Shown: piece after piece, positions 22,028-30,222 of the stretch
How positions within the stretch are numbered: the stretch's first letter is position 1
How the letters are laid out: every line of letters begins with the position of its first letter
Origin: Alloprevotella sp. OH1205_COT-284
Lineage (GTDB): Bacteria > Bacteroidota > Bacteroidia > Bacteroidales > Bacteroidaceae
Direction: 5' to 3'
NCBI RefSeq assembly: GCF_003859795.1
Contig: NZ_RQYI01000004.1
Span: forward strand, 1-64,000
DNA length: 64,000 bases
Notes under the pieces: model-generated
Databases searched by the model: none
Told to the model about the DNA's origin: nothing
What the model saw: only the letters and a program-made list of their open reading frames with translations
Made by a program: the position numbers and the translations under genes

Positions 22028-22080
22028 ACATAACGAGTAGAATTGTTTAGCTCTGAGGCTGATAATTCTACTCGTTATGT
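22028..22080. repeat. TAACGAGTAGAA hairpin repeat, copy 2 (paired base changes)
   Basis: A perfect 17-base-pair stem: ACATAACGAGTAGAATT at 22028-22044 pairs with 22064-22080. Compared with the other copies, the GG and CC before and after the core are changed to AT on both arms, so pairing is kept. The loop contains TTTAGCTCTGA, also found in the copy at 57124. It lies between atpG and the PAP2 gene. Confidence 0.85.
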
Positions 22081-22146
22081 AATTATATCGTCGGCTTTCC
22101 TGCCATTCTTTCTTCTACAACTATCTTTTTATAGAACTCTTTATCA

Positions 22147-22809
22147 ATGGATTTCTTGCTGTTTCTCGATAATTTAGACCAAAGCATAACATTGTTTCTG
22201 AATGGAAGTGATTCTTTGTATCTGGATAGTTTTGCGTTTTTAGCCACCAAAACTTTTACTTGGATACTGTTTTTTGCCTCCCTGCTCTATGTCATTTTTC
22301 GGGAGCATGATTTTCGCAGTTTTCTTTTGGTCATCTTTTTTTTAATCTTAGGGCTATTTATTGCCGATCAAGTTGCCTCTTCGGTTTTTAAGCCTTGGGT
22401 TGCTCGATTAAGACCCTCTCACGACCCTCTTTTAATAGATCAGATTGATATCGTTAACGGATATAGAGGAGGAACCTATGGTTTTTTTTCTTCTCATGCT
22501 TCCAATACCCTTTTTGTCGGCACGTTTCTCTCCTTGCTCTTTCGACATCGTTCCGCAACCCTTTGCTTAATTCTGTGGGGAGTGCTTAATTGCTGGACGC
22601 GTGTTTATTTGGGAGTACATTATTTCGGAGATGTCTTGGTCGGTGCTCTGTTTGGAATTGTGATAGCTCTTGGGTGTTACCGCCTATATCTTTATCTGTT
22701 GCCAAAAGCAAACGTCAGGGCCTATGCCTCCGCGACATTGGACTATATTCCTCTTTCATTTTGGCTGACTTTGCTTCTTCTTGCCATACCTTGGCAATTA
22801 TACTTTTAA
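22147..22809 (+). CDS. PAP2-family membrane phosphatase
   Basis: A 220-residue integral membrane protein of the PAP2/type 2 phosphatidic acid phosphatase family. All three catalytic blocks are visible: K82 to R89-P90 (KPWVARLRP), FSSH with H117, and R152 to H158 and D162 (TRVYLGVHYFGD). About six transmembrane helices surround them. Such enzymes remove phosphate from lipid carriers, for example undecaprenyl pyrophosphate or lipid A; the substrate here cannot be read from the sequence. It stands alone, with repeats on both sides. Confidence 0.88.
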   Translation: MDFLLFLDNLDQSITLFLNGSDSLYLDSFAFLATKTFTWILFFASLLYVIFREHDFRSFLLVIFFLILGLFIADQVASSVFKPWVARLRPSHDPLLIDQIDIVNGYRGGTYGFFSSHASNTLFVGTFLSLLFRHRSATLCLILWGVLNCWTRVYLGVHYFGDVLVGALFGIVIALGCYRLYLYLLPKANVRAYASATLDYIPLSFWLTLLLLAIPWQLYF

Positions 22810-23470
22810 TTGTAGATGTCCGATAAAATGCTTTTTATTCTGCTGCTACTACCGGAACGTCTGCACAAACTACCTCAGTAATAGTTTTTTCTACTCGTTA
22901 CTCCGTTTGTACGACCTCCTTGCCAAATGTGTGCCGGCACGTTAAAAAGAATATTTGAACGCACCGAAAAGAAAGTTTGTCGATACTTTCTGAGAAAGCA
23001 TCTTTCTGCCTCTATCAAGACTTCTTTCTTTTTTTACCTACATATCCTACATTTCTCCTTCAATATGCAGATATATAATCTGTTGCGAATGTAGACAATA
23101 CAAAAAAAACTACATTTATTGGTACAACCTACACAGGACATCGGGTAGGCATACAAATGTCCGAAATCACAACTATGTAGGCAGTGTAGGTTTTTGGAAA
23201 ATCCGTCTACATTCATATTTCGATGATAATCAACGATTTAATAGCCCTCTCGATATAGAAAAGAAATACAACATACACTTATATACTATTGGAAATCAAA
23301 CACATTCAATAAGAAATGTATGTTTTTCAACAATCGCGCATTAGAGAGGTAAATGGTTTCTCATAACCAATATAAGCACAAAATAGGAGGCTCCGCAAAA
23401 CTTCTTTTTCTGTCAGTTTCCTCTTTTTTCGTATCTTTATCCTATGAGCCGAAAAACGGGTACGGTGTTT
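22810..23470. other. non-coding region with repeats before aspS
   Basis: About 660 bases with no convincing gene. It holds half of the hairpin repeat (TTTTTTCTACTCGTTAC near 22885) without its partner arm, the dispersed repeat copy B (23036-23340), and A/T-rich sequence before the aspS promoter. Confidence 0.6.
23036..23340 (+). repeat. degenerate dispersed repeat, copy B
   Basis: This stretch aligns with the reverse complement of about 7296-7615. Shared blocks include TGTTGCGAATGTAGACAA (from 23090) and TATGTAGGCAGTGTAGG (from 23174). Between blocks the two copies have drifted. It is not a CRISPR array: the short direct repeats of GTAG and TACA are irregular in spacing. Confidence 0.6.
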
Positions 23471-23501
23471 TTTGCCCAAAACATATAAATTTGTATTTTT
23501 G
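23471..23501 (+). promoter_or_regulatory. promoter of aspS
   Basis: TTTG at 23471-23474, 19 bases, TATTTTTG at 23494-23501. Transcription would start near 23508, leaving a leader of about 110 bases before the aspS ATG. The leader ends with a small hairpin (about 23576-23596, TCACGGAG with CTCTGTGA). Confidence 0.75.
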
Positions 23502-23617
23502 CAATTCATTAAGAAGCCCCTCAGCCTCTTTTTCAATTTGTCGTTACTGTTGGTTTCCAGTTGAGAAACACATATCACGGAGTTTTTCTCTGTGACACCA
23601 AGAAAAATAGATACACC

Positions 23618-25387
23618 ATGTATAGAACTCACAACTGCGGTGAACTCCGCATCAGCAATGTCGGTCAATCCGTCACACTCTCCGGATGGGTACAACGTCT
23701 TCGAAGAATGGGAGGAATGACTTTTGTCGATCTGCGCGATCGCTATGGCATTACGCAGCTCGTGTTCAACGAAGAAATGAATGCGGAACTCTGTAACCAA
23801 GCCAATAAAATCGGTCGCGAATTTGTCATTCAAGCCACCGGTAATGTCAGCGAACGATATTCCAAAAACGACAAAATACCCACCGGGGATATTGAAATCA
23901 TCGTTGAAACGCTCAATATTCTCAACCCCAGCGACGTTCCTCCATTCACCATCGAGGATAACACGGACGGCGGAGATGATTTGCGTATGAAATATCGCTA
24001 CTTAGACCTGCGTCGCAACAATGTGCGTGCCAACATCGAGCTGCGCCATAAGTTCTGTTTGGCGGTGCGTAGATATTTGGACAGTCTTGATTTTCTTGAA
24101 ATCGAAACTCCCGTTCTTGTCGGTTCCACTCCGGAAGGAGCACGCGACTTTATCGTTCCTTCTCGCATGAATCCCGGACGTTTTTATGCTTTGCCGCAAA
24201 GTCCGCAGACCTTGAAACAGTTGCTCATGGTAGCAGGAATGGATCGCTATTTCCAAATCGTCAAATGTTTCAGAGATGAAGACCTCCGTGCAGACCGACA
24301 ACCGGAATTCACACAGATCGACTGCGAAATGTCGTATGTGGAACAAGATGACATCATCAACACCTTTGAAGGGCTGACAAAATACTTATTCAAGGAAGTC
24401 CGCAATCACGATCTTGGAGATGCTCCTTTCCTTCGCCTTTCATGGCATGAAGCCATGCGCCGTTTCGGAAGCGATAAACCCGACATGCGCTTCGGCATGG
24501 AATTTGTAGAATTGATGGAAACTTTGAAGGGAACAGGAGATTTCACGGTGTTTAATGACGCTGTCTATATCGGCGGAATCTGTGCCGAAGGATGCGCCGA
24601 ATATACCCGTAAACAAATCGATGAACTCACAAACTTTGTGAAATCCCAACAAGTCGGCGCAAAAGGCCTTGTATATGCCCGTGTGCAAGAAGACGGTAGC
24701 GTCAAGAGTTCGGTAGACAAATTCTATTCTCCCGAAGTGCTCAACCGTCTTAAAGAAACGATGGGAGCCAAGAAAGGCGATTTGATCCTTATTCTCAGTG
24801 GTGATGACGCCAATAAGACACGTCGGCAACTCTGTGAACTTCGCCTTCTCATGGGAGATCGTCTCGGACTTCGGGATAAGAATAAGTTTGCTCTTCTTTG
24901 GGTCGTGGATTTCCCGATGTTTGAATATAGCGAAGAAGAAAATCGCTTCATGGCCATGCATCACCCTTTCACTTCGCCCAAACCTTCCGACATAGAAAAG
25001 CTCGAAACCTCTCCTGCAGAAGTATTGGCGGACGCCTACGACATGGTATGCAATGGTGTGGAAGTCGGAGGAGGTTCGATCCGTATTCATGACGCGGAAC
25101 TACAAGCCAAGATTTTTAAGGTGCTCGGCTTCACTCCCGAAAAAGCTCAGGAACAATTTGGTTTTCTCATGAATGCCTTCAAATATGGTGCTCCTCCCCA
25201 TGGTGGTTTGGCCTATGGTCTTGACCGCTTCGTAAGCCTCTTTGCCGGCCTTGACAGCATCCGTGATTGCATCGCTTTTCCCAAAAACAACTCAGGGCGC
25301 GATGTCATGCTCGATGCTCCCTCGTTTGTTGATCAAAAACAACTCGACGAACTGCATCTCAACCTACTTCCTATCGAACAAAAGTAA
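23618..25387 (+). CDS. aspS: aspartyl-tRNA synthetase
   Basis: A 589-residue class II synthetase that charges tRNA-Asp. The N-terminal OB-fold anticodon-binding domain ([20 protein letters not shown]), the class II catalytic core ([18 protein letters not shown] in motif 2) and the C-terminal motif 3 ([15 protein letters not shown]) are in order, with the GAD insert of the bacterial type between them. The start [11 protein letters not shown] at 23618 matches family N-termini; the frame is open 19 codons further upstream. Confidence 0.97.
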   Translation: MYRTHNCGELRISNVGQSVTLSGWVQRLRRMGGMTFVDLRDRYGITQLVFNEEMNAELCNQANKIGREFVIQATGNVSERYSKNDKIPTGDIEIIVETLNILNPSDVPPFTIEDNTDGGDDLRMKYRYLDLRRNNVRANIELRHKFCLAVRRYLDSLDFLEIETPVLVGSTPEGARDFIVPSRMNPGRFYALPQSPQTLKQLLMVAGMDRYFQIVKCFRDEDLRADRQPEFTQIDCEMSYVEQDDIINTFEGLTKYLFKEVRNHDLGDAPFLRLSWHEAMRRFGSDKPDMRFGMEFVELMETLKGTGDFTVFNDAVYIGGICAEGCAEYTRKQIDELTNFVKSQQVGAKGLVYARVQEDGSVKSSVDKFYSPEVLNRLKETMGAKKGDLILILSGDDANKTRRQLCELRLLMGDRLGLRDKNKFALLWVVDFPMFEYSEEENRFMAMHHPFTSPKPSDIEKLETSPAEVLADAYDMVCNGVEVGGGSIRIHDAELQAKIFKVLGFTPEKAQEQFGFLMNAFKYGAPPHGGLAYGLDRFVSLFAGLDSIRDCIAFPKNNSGRDVMLDAPSFVDQKQLDELHLNLLPIEQK

Positions 25388-25394
25388 AATCCCA

Positions 25395-25441
25395 AAAGCG
25401 AATTGCACTCCTTCCTCGCGTCGGGGTGCATTTTGCTTTTA
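25395..25441 (+). terminator. terminator after aspS
   Basis: An 18-position stem with a few mismatches (25395-25412 with 25424-25441) and T-rich right arm, 8 bases after the aspS stop. The yicC start codon is only 12 bases beyond it. Confidence 0.65.
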
Positions 25442-25453
25442 ACCCGATTGTTT

Positions 25454-26338
25454 ATGATATACTCAATGACAGGTTACGGCAAAGCCGATACGACTTTCAA
25501 TGGAAAGAAAATACATGTCGAAATCAAATCTCTAAATAGCAAGGCACTTGACCTCAATACCCGTATCGCCCCACTCTATCGAGAAAAAGAGATAGCCATC
25601 CGAAAAATGATCGCCGCCGAATTGGAACGGGGAAAAATCGATGTTTCCATTTGGTGCGAGAAGGGAGGCGAACAGTCCGGGGGGATAATCAATACCGAAA
25701 TTGCCGCTTCTTATGTTCGTCAAATTTGCGAAATCAGTAAGCATATAGAAGAGCTCGAACAGCCTTCGCCCACAGAAATATGGAATCTCCTCGTTCGCTT
25801 ACCGGAAATCACCCAACCTTCCACCATCGAAGAGCTCGATGAAGAAGAATGGGCTGTGGTGGAAGAAGGGGTACGTCAAGCCATTCAGCAGGTTATGCTC
25901 TTTCGCCGACAAGAAGGGGAGGCTTTGGAACGGAAGTTCCAAAAAAACATTTCTACAATTGAAACCCTCATGCGCAGTATCGAACCTTTCGAGCAAAGTC
26001 GTGTAGAAAAGATCAAAATCCGACTTGAAGAGCGACTTACTGAACTCACCGGTATCGACTACGACAAGAATCGCCTTGAACAAGAACTGATTTACTACAT
26101 TGAGAAATTAGACATCAACGAGGAAAAGCAACGGCTTACCAATCATCTTGCCTATTTCCGGGAAACCATGGAAAACGGACGAGGCCAAGGTAAGAAACTC
26201 GGATTTATTGCCCAAGAAATGGGTAGGGAAATCAACACCACCGGTTCTAAGAGCAACCAAGCAGAGATGCAAAACATTGTGGTGAAAATGAAAGATGAAT
26301 TAGAGCAAATCAAAGAACAAGTGCTCAACGTGATGTAG
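25454..26338 (+). CDS. yicC: YicC-family endoribonuclease
   Basis: A 294-residue protein starting MIYSMTGYGKA, the hallmark N-terminus of the YicC family. The C-terminal DUF1732 region includes LGFIAQEMGREINTTGSKSN, the best conserved block, with acidic residues expected to bind metal. Characterised members are RNA-degrading enzymes. It is followed closely by gmk, a pairing seen in many bacteria. Confidence 0.92.
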   Translation: MIYSMTGYGKADTTFNGKKIHVEIKSLNSKALDLNTRIAPLYREKEIAIRKMIAAELERGKIDVSIWCEKGGEQSGGIINTEIAASYVRQICEISKHIEELEQPSPTEIWNLLVRLPEITQPSTIEELDEEEWAVVEEGVRQAIQQVMLFRRQEGEALERKFQKNISTIETLMRSIEPFEQSRVEKIKIRLEERLTELTGIDYDKNRLEQELIYYIEKLDINEEKQRLTNHLAYFRETMENGRGQGKKLGFIAQEMGREINTTGSKSNQAEMQNIVVKMKDELEQIKEQVLNVM

Positions 26339-26394
26339 TTGTGCAAACAGAGGCATTTAACTCATCAGTACTCCTTTATAGACCATATTTATTC

Positions 26395-26958
26395 ATGAAA
26401 AAAGTAATCGTATGCTCTGCACCTTCGGGTTCGGGGAAAAGCACACTTGTCAACTACCTTATTGAAAGAGGTCTTAATCTTCACTTTTCCATTAGTGCAA
26501 CCAGTCGCCCTCCTCGAGGATCCGAGCAACACGGAGTGGAATACTTCTTCCTCACTCCTGAGGAGTTCAGAACACATATCGAAGCCGGCGACTTTCTTGA
26601 ATATGAGGAAGTTTATGCCGATCGGTTCTATGGAACACTCAAACAGCAGGTAGACTCTCGTCTTGAAGAGGGACAAAACGTGATCTGTGATATTGATGTA
26701 AAAGGAGGATTGAGCATTAAGCGGCACTACGCCGACCGCTGTTTGAGCCTCTTTATTCAGCCCCCTTCTATCGAGGCTTTGCGCAAACGCCTCGAATGTC
26801 GAGGCACAGAAACGCCAGAAGCAATACAAATGCGCCTTGACAAGGCGGAATATGAGATGAGTTTCGCTCCACAATTCGATACGATCATTATCAATGATGA
26901 TCTTGAAGAAGCCAAAAAGCAGATATCCAAGGCTGTTACTGACTTCCTTGATCAATAA
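26395..26958 (+). CDS. gmk: guanylate kinase
   Basis: A 187-residue enzyme that phosphorylates GMP to GDP with ATP. The P-loop APSGSGKST is at residues 9-17, and the GMP-binding segment (SISATSRPPRGSEQHGVEYF) is intact. I use the ATG at 26395; a GTG-initiated extension upstream is possible but not family-like. It lies 56 bases after yicC and is followed by a strong hairpin terminator. Confidence 0.96.
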   Translation: MKKVIVCSAPSGSGKSTLVNYLIERGLNLHFSISATSRPPRGSEQHGVEYFFLTPEEFRTHIEAGDFLEYEEVYADRFYGTLKQQVDSRLEEGQNVICDIDVKGGLSIKRHYADRCLSLFIQPPSIEALRKRLECRGTETPEAIQMRLDKAEYEMSFAPQFDTIIINDDLEEAKKQISKAVTDFLDQ

Positions 26959-26973
26959 ACGTACATACATGAT

Positions 26974-27018
26974 AAAAACAAGCATGATATTTTCTTGAAA
27001 AATACCATGCTTGTTTTT
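26974..27018. terminator. bidirectional terminator between gmk and tRNA-Pro
   Basis: A perfect 13-base-pair stem, AAAAACAAGCATG at 26974-26986 with CATGCTTGTTTTT at 27006-27018. The A-run and T-run allow it to end the gmk transcript on the plus strand and the tRNA-Pro transcript on the minus strand. Confidence 0.85.
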
Positions 27019-27021
27019 ATG

Positions 27022-27094
27022 TCGGGGCGACAGGATTCGAACCTGCGACCCCCTGGTCCCAAACCAGGTGCGCTACCAACTGCGCTACGCCCCG
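27022..27094 (-). tRNA. tRNA-Pro (anticodon UGG)
   Basis: Read on the minus strand, the gene begins CGGGGCGTAGCGCAGTTGG and closes its acceptor stem with CGCCCCG plus discriminator A. The anticodon loop reads TTTGGGA, giving UGG for proline. The T-arm GGTTCGAATCC is intact. CCA is not encoded. It is a single tRNA with its own promoter. Confidence 0.97.
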
Positions 27095-27111
27095 CTCCTT
27101 AAAATCGATTG

Positions 27112-27142
27112 CAAAAATACAAAAAAGAAATATGATAGCCAA
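27112..27142 (-). promoter_or_regulatory. promoter of tRNA-Pro
   Basis: On the minus strand, TTG (27142-27140), 20 bases, TATTTTTG (27119-27112), placing the transcription start about 12 bases before the mature 5' end of the tRNA. Confidence 0.65.
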
Positions 27143-27339
27143 CAAAAGAGTAAGAAACTTGACATAGAAACATTCAAGGCAGACTCAAGGGAGTATCAAG
27201 CTCAAACAACGACAGATAAACGAAATAGAGCGGAAAAATCCTCTCAACGCTCTCAATGCTATTCTTTTGAATAGTATTTTCCGAGTTCCTTTTTAAGCAC
27301 CATGGCTTCCGAAAATCCATTTAATGTTATACAGCTTCG

Positions 27340-27367
27340 TTGATTACGTCGTTTTTTTGTAACTTTG
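27340..27367 (+). promoter_or_regulatory. promoter of map
   Basis: TTG at 27340-27342, 17 bases, TAACTTTG at 27360-27367. Transcription would start near 27373, about 26 bases before the map ATG. Confidence 0.65.
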
Positions 27368-27398
27368 CCACTAACAATAAGCTTATTCCTGCACATAT

Positions 27399-28256
27399 AT
27401 GGTAAAACGCCAAAAAAAGAATTGGGTAGTACCCATAGGAGCTGTTCCGACAGATTTCGACTTAAAAATACTTAGTTATCAAGATAAAGGTTTCATTGTA
27501 CCTCAAAACAATCTGATCAAAACTCCCGAACAAATCGAGGGCATTCGACAAGCAGGTATCGTCAATACCGGCATATTGGATATGCTTACGACTGAAATCC
27601 GTGAAGGAATGACAACGGGAGACATCGATCGACTTGTGGCTCAATATACCGCAGACCATGGTGCCATATCTGCCTGTTTGGACTATGAAGGTTTCCCAAA
27701 AAGTTGTTGCACTAGCATCAACGAAGTAGTATGCCACGGTATTCCCTCCGATGAAGAAGAACTTTTTGACGGAGATATTATCAATGTGGACGTAACTACT
27801 ATCAAAGATGGTTATTATGCCGATGCCTCGCGCATGTTTATGATCGGCAATGTAGATCCGAAGGTTAAACGTTTGGTGGAAGTCACCAAGGAATGCCTCG
27901 AAATTGGCATACAAACTGCAAAACCTTGGACTTTTGTCGGAGAAATCGGTAAAGCCATCGGCCGCCATGCTCATGCCAACGGTTACACCGTCGTACGGGA
28001 ATTGGCCGGACATGGAACGGGAAATGCCTTTCACGAAGAACCGACGGTGGATCACTACGACACCCGACATAAAGGAATGTTGCTGGTTCCGGGGATGGTA
28101 CTGACTATCGAACCCATGCTTAATATGGGAGAACGTCACGTGTTTATAGATGAAGCCGACGGTTGGACTGTCGTCACCGAAGACGAGCTTCCATCCGCAC
28201 AATGGGAACACACTTTGCTCATCACCGAAACCGGCGTAGAAATCCTCACACATTAA
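27399..28256 (+). CDS. map: methionine aminopeptidase, type I
   Basis: A 285-residue enzyme that removes the initiator methionine from new proteins. The five metal ligands are recognisable: Asp in NVDVTT, Asp in ADASR, His in ELAGHGTG, Glu in LTIEPML and Glu in WEHTLL. An extension of about 38 residues precedes the core; it has no cysteine-rich zinc finger. tsaD follows after 39 bases. Confidence 0.95.
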   Translation: MVKRQKKNWVVPIGAVPTDFDLKILSYQDKGFIVPQNNLIKTPEQIEGIRQAGIVNTGILDMLTTEIREGMTTGDIDRLVAQYTADHGAISACLDYEGFPKSCCTSINEVVCHGIPSDEEELFDGDIINVDVTTIKDGYYADASRMFMIGNVDPKVKRLVEVTKECLEIGIQTAKPWTFVGEIGKAIGRHAHANGYTVVRELAGHGTGNAFHEEPTVDHYDTRHKGMLLVPGMVLTIEPMLNMGERHVFIDEADGWTVVTEDELPSAQWEHTLLITETGVEILTH

Positions 28257-28295
28257 TCCGATAAAAACACAAGGCGATCCCTCTTTCTAAAATAT

Positions 28296-29318
28296 ATGAA
28301 ACCAACCATTCTTTTGGCCATAGAGTCCAGTTGCGACGACACTTCGGCCGCTGTTATGCGCAACGGCATACTCCTGAGCAATGTCACCGCTTCTCAATCC
28401 GTGCATGAAATGTATGGTGGCGTTGTTCCCGAACTTGCCAGTCGGGCACATCAGCAAAATATTGTACCCGTGGTTGATGCCGCGTTGAAACAAGCTAATG
28501 TAACCAAAGAGGAACTGTCTGCAATCACCGTCACCTTGGGGCCCGGCCTTATGGGCAGTCTCTTGGTCGGCGTCAGTTTCGCAAAAGGTTTGGCAGCCTC
28601 TTTAAGAATTCCCCTTATCGAAGCCAATCATTTGCACGGTCATATCTTAGCCCATTTCATCCATACGGAAGATGAACAGCACGACGATCCGCCCTACCCT
28701 TTCCTATGCCTATTGGTCAGTGGCGGCAACTCTCAAATTGTAAAAGTCAATGCTTATAACGATTTCGAAATTCTCGGCCAAACCATCGACGATGCTGCCG
28801 GAGAAGCCATTGACAAATGCTCCAAAGTCATGGGGCTGGGGTATCCCGGCGGTCCCATTATCGACCGATTGGCAAGAAAAGGCAATCCGAAGGCTTTCGA
28901 ATTCTCAAAGCCCAACATTGCAGGTTTCGATTATAGCTTCTCCGGATTGAAGACCTCTTTTCTTTACTTTTTGCGCGATAAAATGGCCGAAAATCCCAAT
29001 TTCATAGAGGAAAACAAAAACGATTTGGCTGCTTCCCTCGAAGCAACCATCGTCGATATATTGATGAAGAAGCTGATTCAAGCCTCGAAGGCCACAGGCA
29101 TTCGCCATGTTGCTCTATCGGGCGGGGTGAGTGCAAACACAGCCTTGCGTAATGCCTTCAAAGCGATGGAGGAACGTAATATTTGGAAGATTTATATCCC
29201 CAAATTCTCTTACACCACAGACAATGCAGCCATGATTGCCATCACCGGGCATTATCGCTATTTGGATGGAGAATATTGCTCTTTGGATAAACCGGCTTTT
29301 TCTCGCACTGTCTTCTAA
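28296..29318 (+). CDS. tsaD: tRNA N6-threonylcarbamoyladenosine transferase subunit TsaD
   Basis: A 340-residue member of the ASKHA-fold Kae1/TsaD family, which transfers the threonylcarbamoyl group to A37 of ANN-decoding tRNAs. It opens with AIESSCDDTSAAV, has the metal-binding HxxxH at H112-H116 (NHLHGHILAH) and the loop LLVSGGNSQIV. Length is typical. TsaB, TsaC and TsaE are not in the window. Confidence 0.96.
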   Translation: MKPTILLAIESSCDDTSAAVMRNGILLSNVTASQSVHEMYGGVVPELASRAHQQNIVPVVDAALKQANVTKEELSAITVTLGPGLMGSLLVGVSFAKGLAASLRIPLIEANHLHGHILAHFIHTEDEQHDDPPYPFLCLLVSGGNSQIVKVNAYNDFEILGQTIDDAAGEAIDKCSKVMGLGYPGGPIIDRLARKGNPKAFEFSKPNIAGFDYSFSGLKTSFLYFLRDKMAENPNFIEENKNDLAASLEATIVDILMKKLIQASKATGIRHVALSGGVSANTALRNAFKAMEERNIWKIYIPKFSYTTDNAAMIAITGHYRYLDGEYCSLDKPAFSRTVF

Positions 29319-29443
29319 CCGCACCTAAACCTTCTCTACAATATATTTTTCTCTGAATAGTTCTTACTATTTTATGTGCCGTCAATGGTTTATCACACGG
29401 AACAAATATCCCCATACTCTTCATTTCAAAAACAACTCTAAAA

Positions 29444-29968
29444 ATGGACTTAGATCTCAAAGTAACCAGCAAGGAAATCAACGAAATCCTCTGGCGCAAT
29501 CACAAAACCCTTTCGGTTGCAGAAAGCTGCACGGCAGGTCGTATTGCCAGTGTTATTACCACCGTTCCCGGTTCATCACAATATTTCAAAGGCGGTTTGA
29601 TCGCCTATGCCGATGAAGTCAAAACCAATCTTCTGAAAGTGGATGCTTCCGTGATCGAAGAAAAAAGTCCCGTATGCGAAGAGGTTGTCACCCAAATGGT
29701 GAAGGGTGCTCTTGACCTTTTCGAAAGCGACTATGCCGTAGCTATCAGTGGTTTTGCCGGCCCCGGCGGTGCCGAAAATGGAAAAAATGCGGTAACGGTC
29801 GGAACAATTTGGATTGCCGTCGGTAATTCGGAGCGCGTTGTTTCCACTATGCTTGAAGAAGACAACGGACGAGATAAAAATCTGGCTTCGGCCACCAATG
29901 TTGCCATACATCTTCTTCTCGATTTCTTGAAAGAAGATTTTTGCGAACCCAACGAGGTGAATTCCTAA
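29444..29968 (+). CDS. CinA C-terminal domain protein (nicotinamide-nucleotide amidase type)
   Basis: A 174-residue stand-alone CinA C-terminal domain with the signature SVAESCTAGRIASVIT near residue 26 and the FAGPGG block. Enzymes of this type (PncC) deamidate nicotinamide mononucleotide to nicotinate mononucleotide in NAD recycling. The N-terminal molybdopterin-like CinA domain is absent. It follows tsaD after 125 bases and is closed by a strong terminator. Confidence 0.88.
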   Translation: MDLDLKVTSKEINEILWRNHKTLSVAESCTAGRIASVITTVPGSSQYFKGGLIAYADEVKTNLLKVDASVIEEKSPVCEEVVTQMVKGALDLFESDYAVAISGFAGPGGAENGKNAVTVGTIWIAVGNSERVVSTMLEEDNGRDKNLASATNVAIHLLLDFLKEDFCEPNEVNS

Positions 29969-30017
29969 AAAGAAGCAAACATTCTCGCGATATAGGAACA
30001 AGTTCCTGTATCTGTCC

Positions 30018-30064
30018 AAAAGCTCCCGAAGAATTCTTGATACAGATTTCTTCGGGAGCTTTTT
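30018..30064 (+). terminator. strong rho-independent terminator after the CinA gene
   Basis: A perfect 16-base-pair stem (30018-30033 with 30048-30063) whose core is AGCTCCCGAAGAA, followed by T-rich sequence, about 50 bases after the stop codon. Confidence 0.9.
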
Positions 30065-30222
30065 CTAACTTCGGCACTCATCTCTCATCCTTTATAACGA
30101 GAAACCGAAGTAAAACCATAACTCTCTAAAACATTCAGTTTGTCAAGTTATTATATGTCTTGATTGAGCTATTTTGAGAAGAGGGGCAGAGATCTCTACG
30201 ATTGGCTTGCTGCCTTTCGTTG

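Noticed and set aside
23036-23230. Possible CRISPR array from repeated GTAG/TACA words
   Set aside because: Repeat units are short, irregular in spacing and degenerate, no spacers of constant length are seen and no cas gene is near.
27011-27274. Plus-strand open frame beginning with a GDRIRTCDPLVPNQ-like sequence
   Set aside because: It is the reverse strand of the tRNA-Pro gene read as protein, a well-known false gene.
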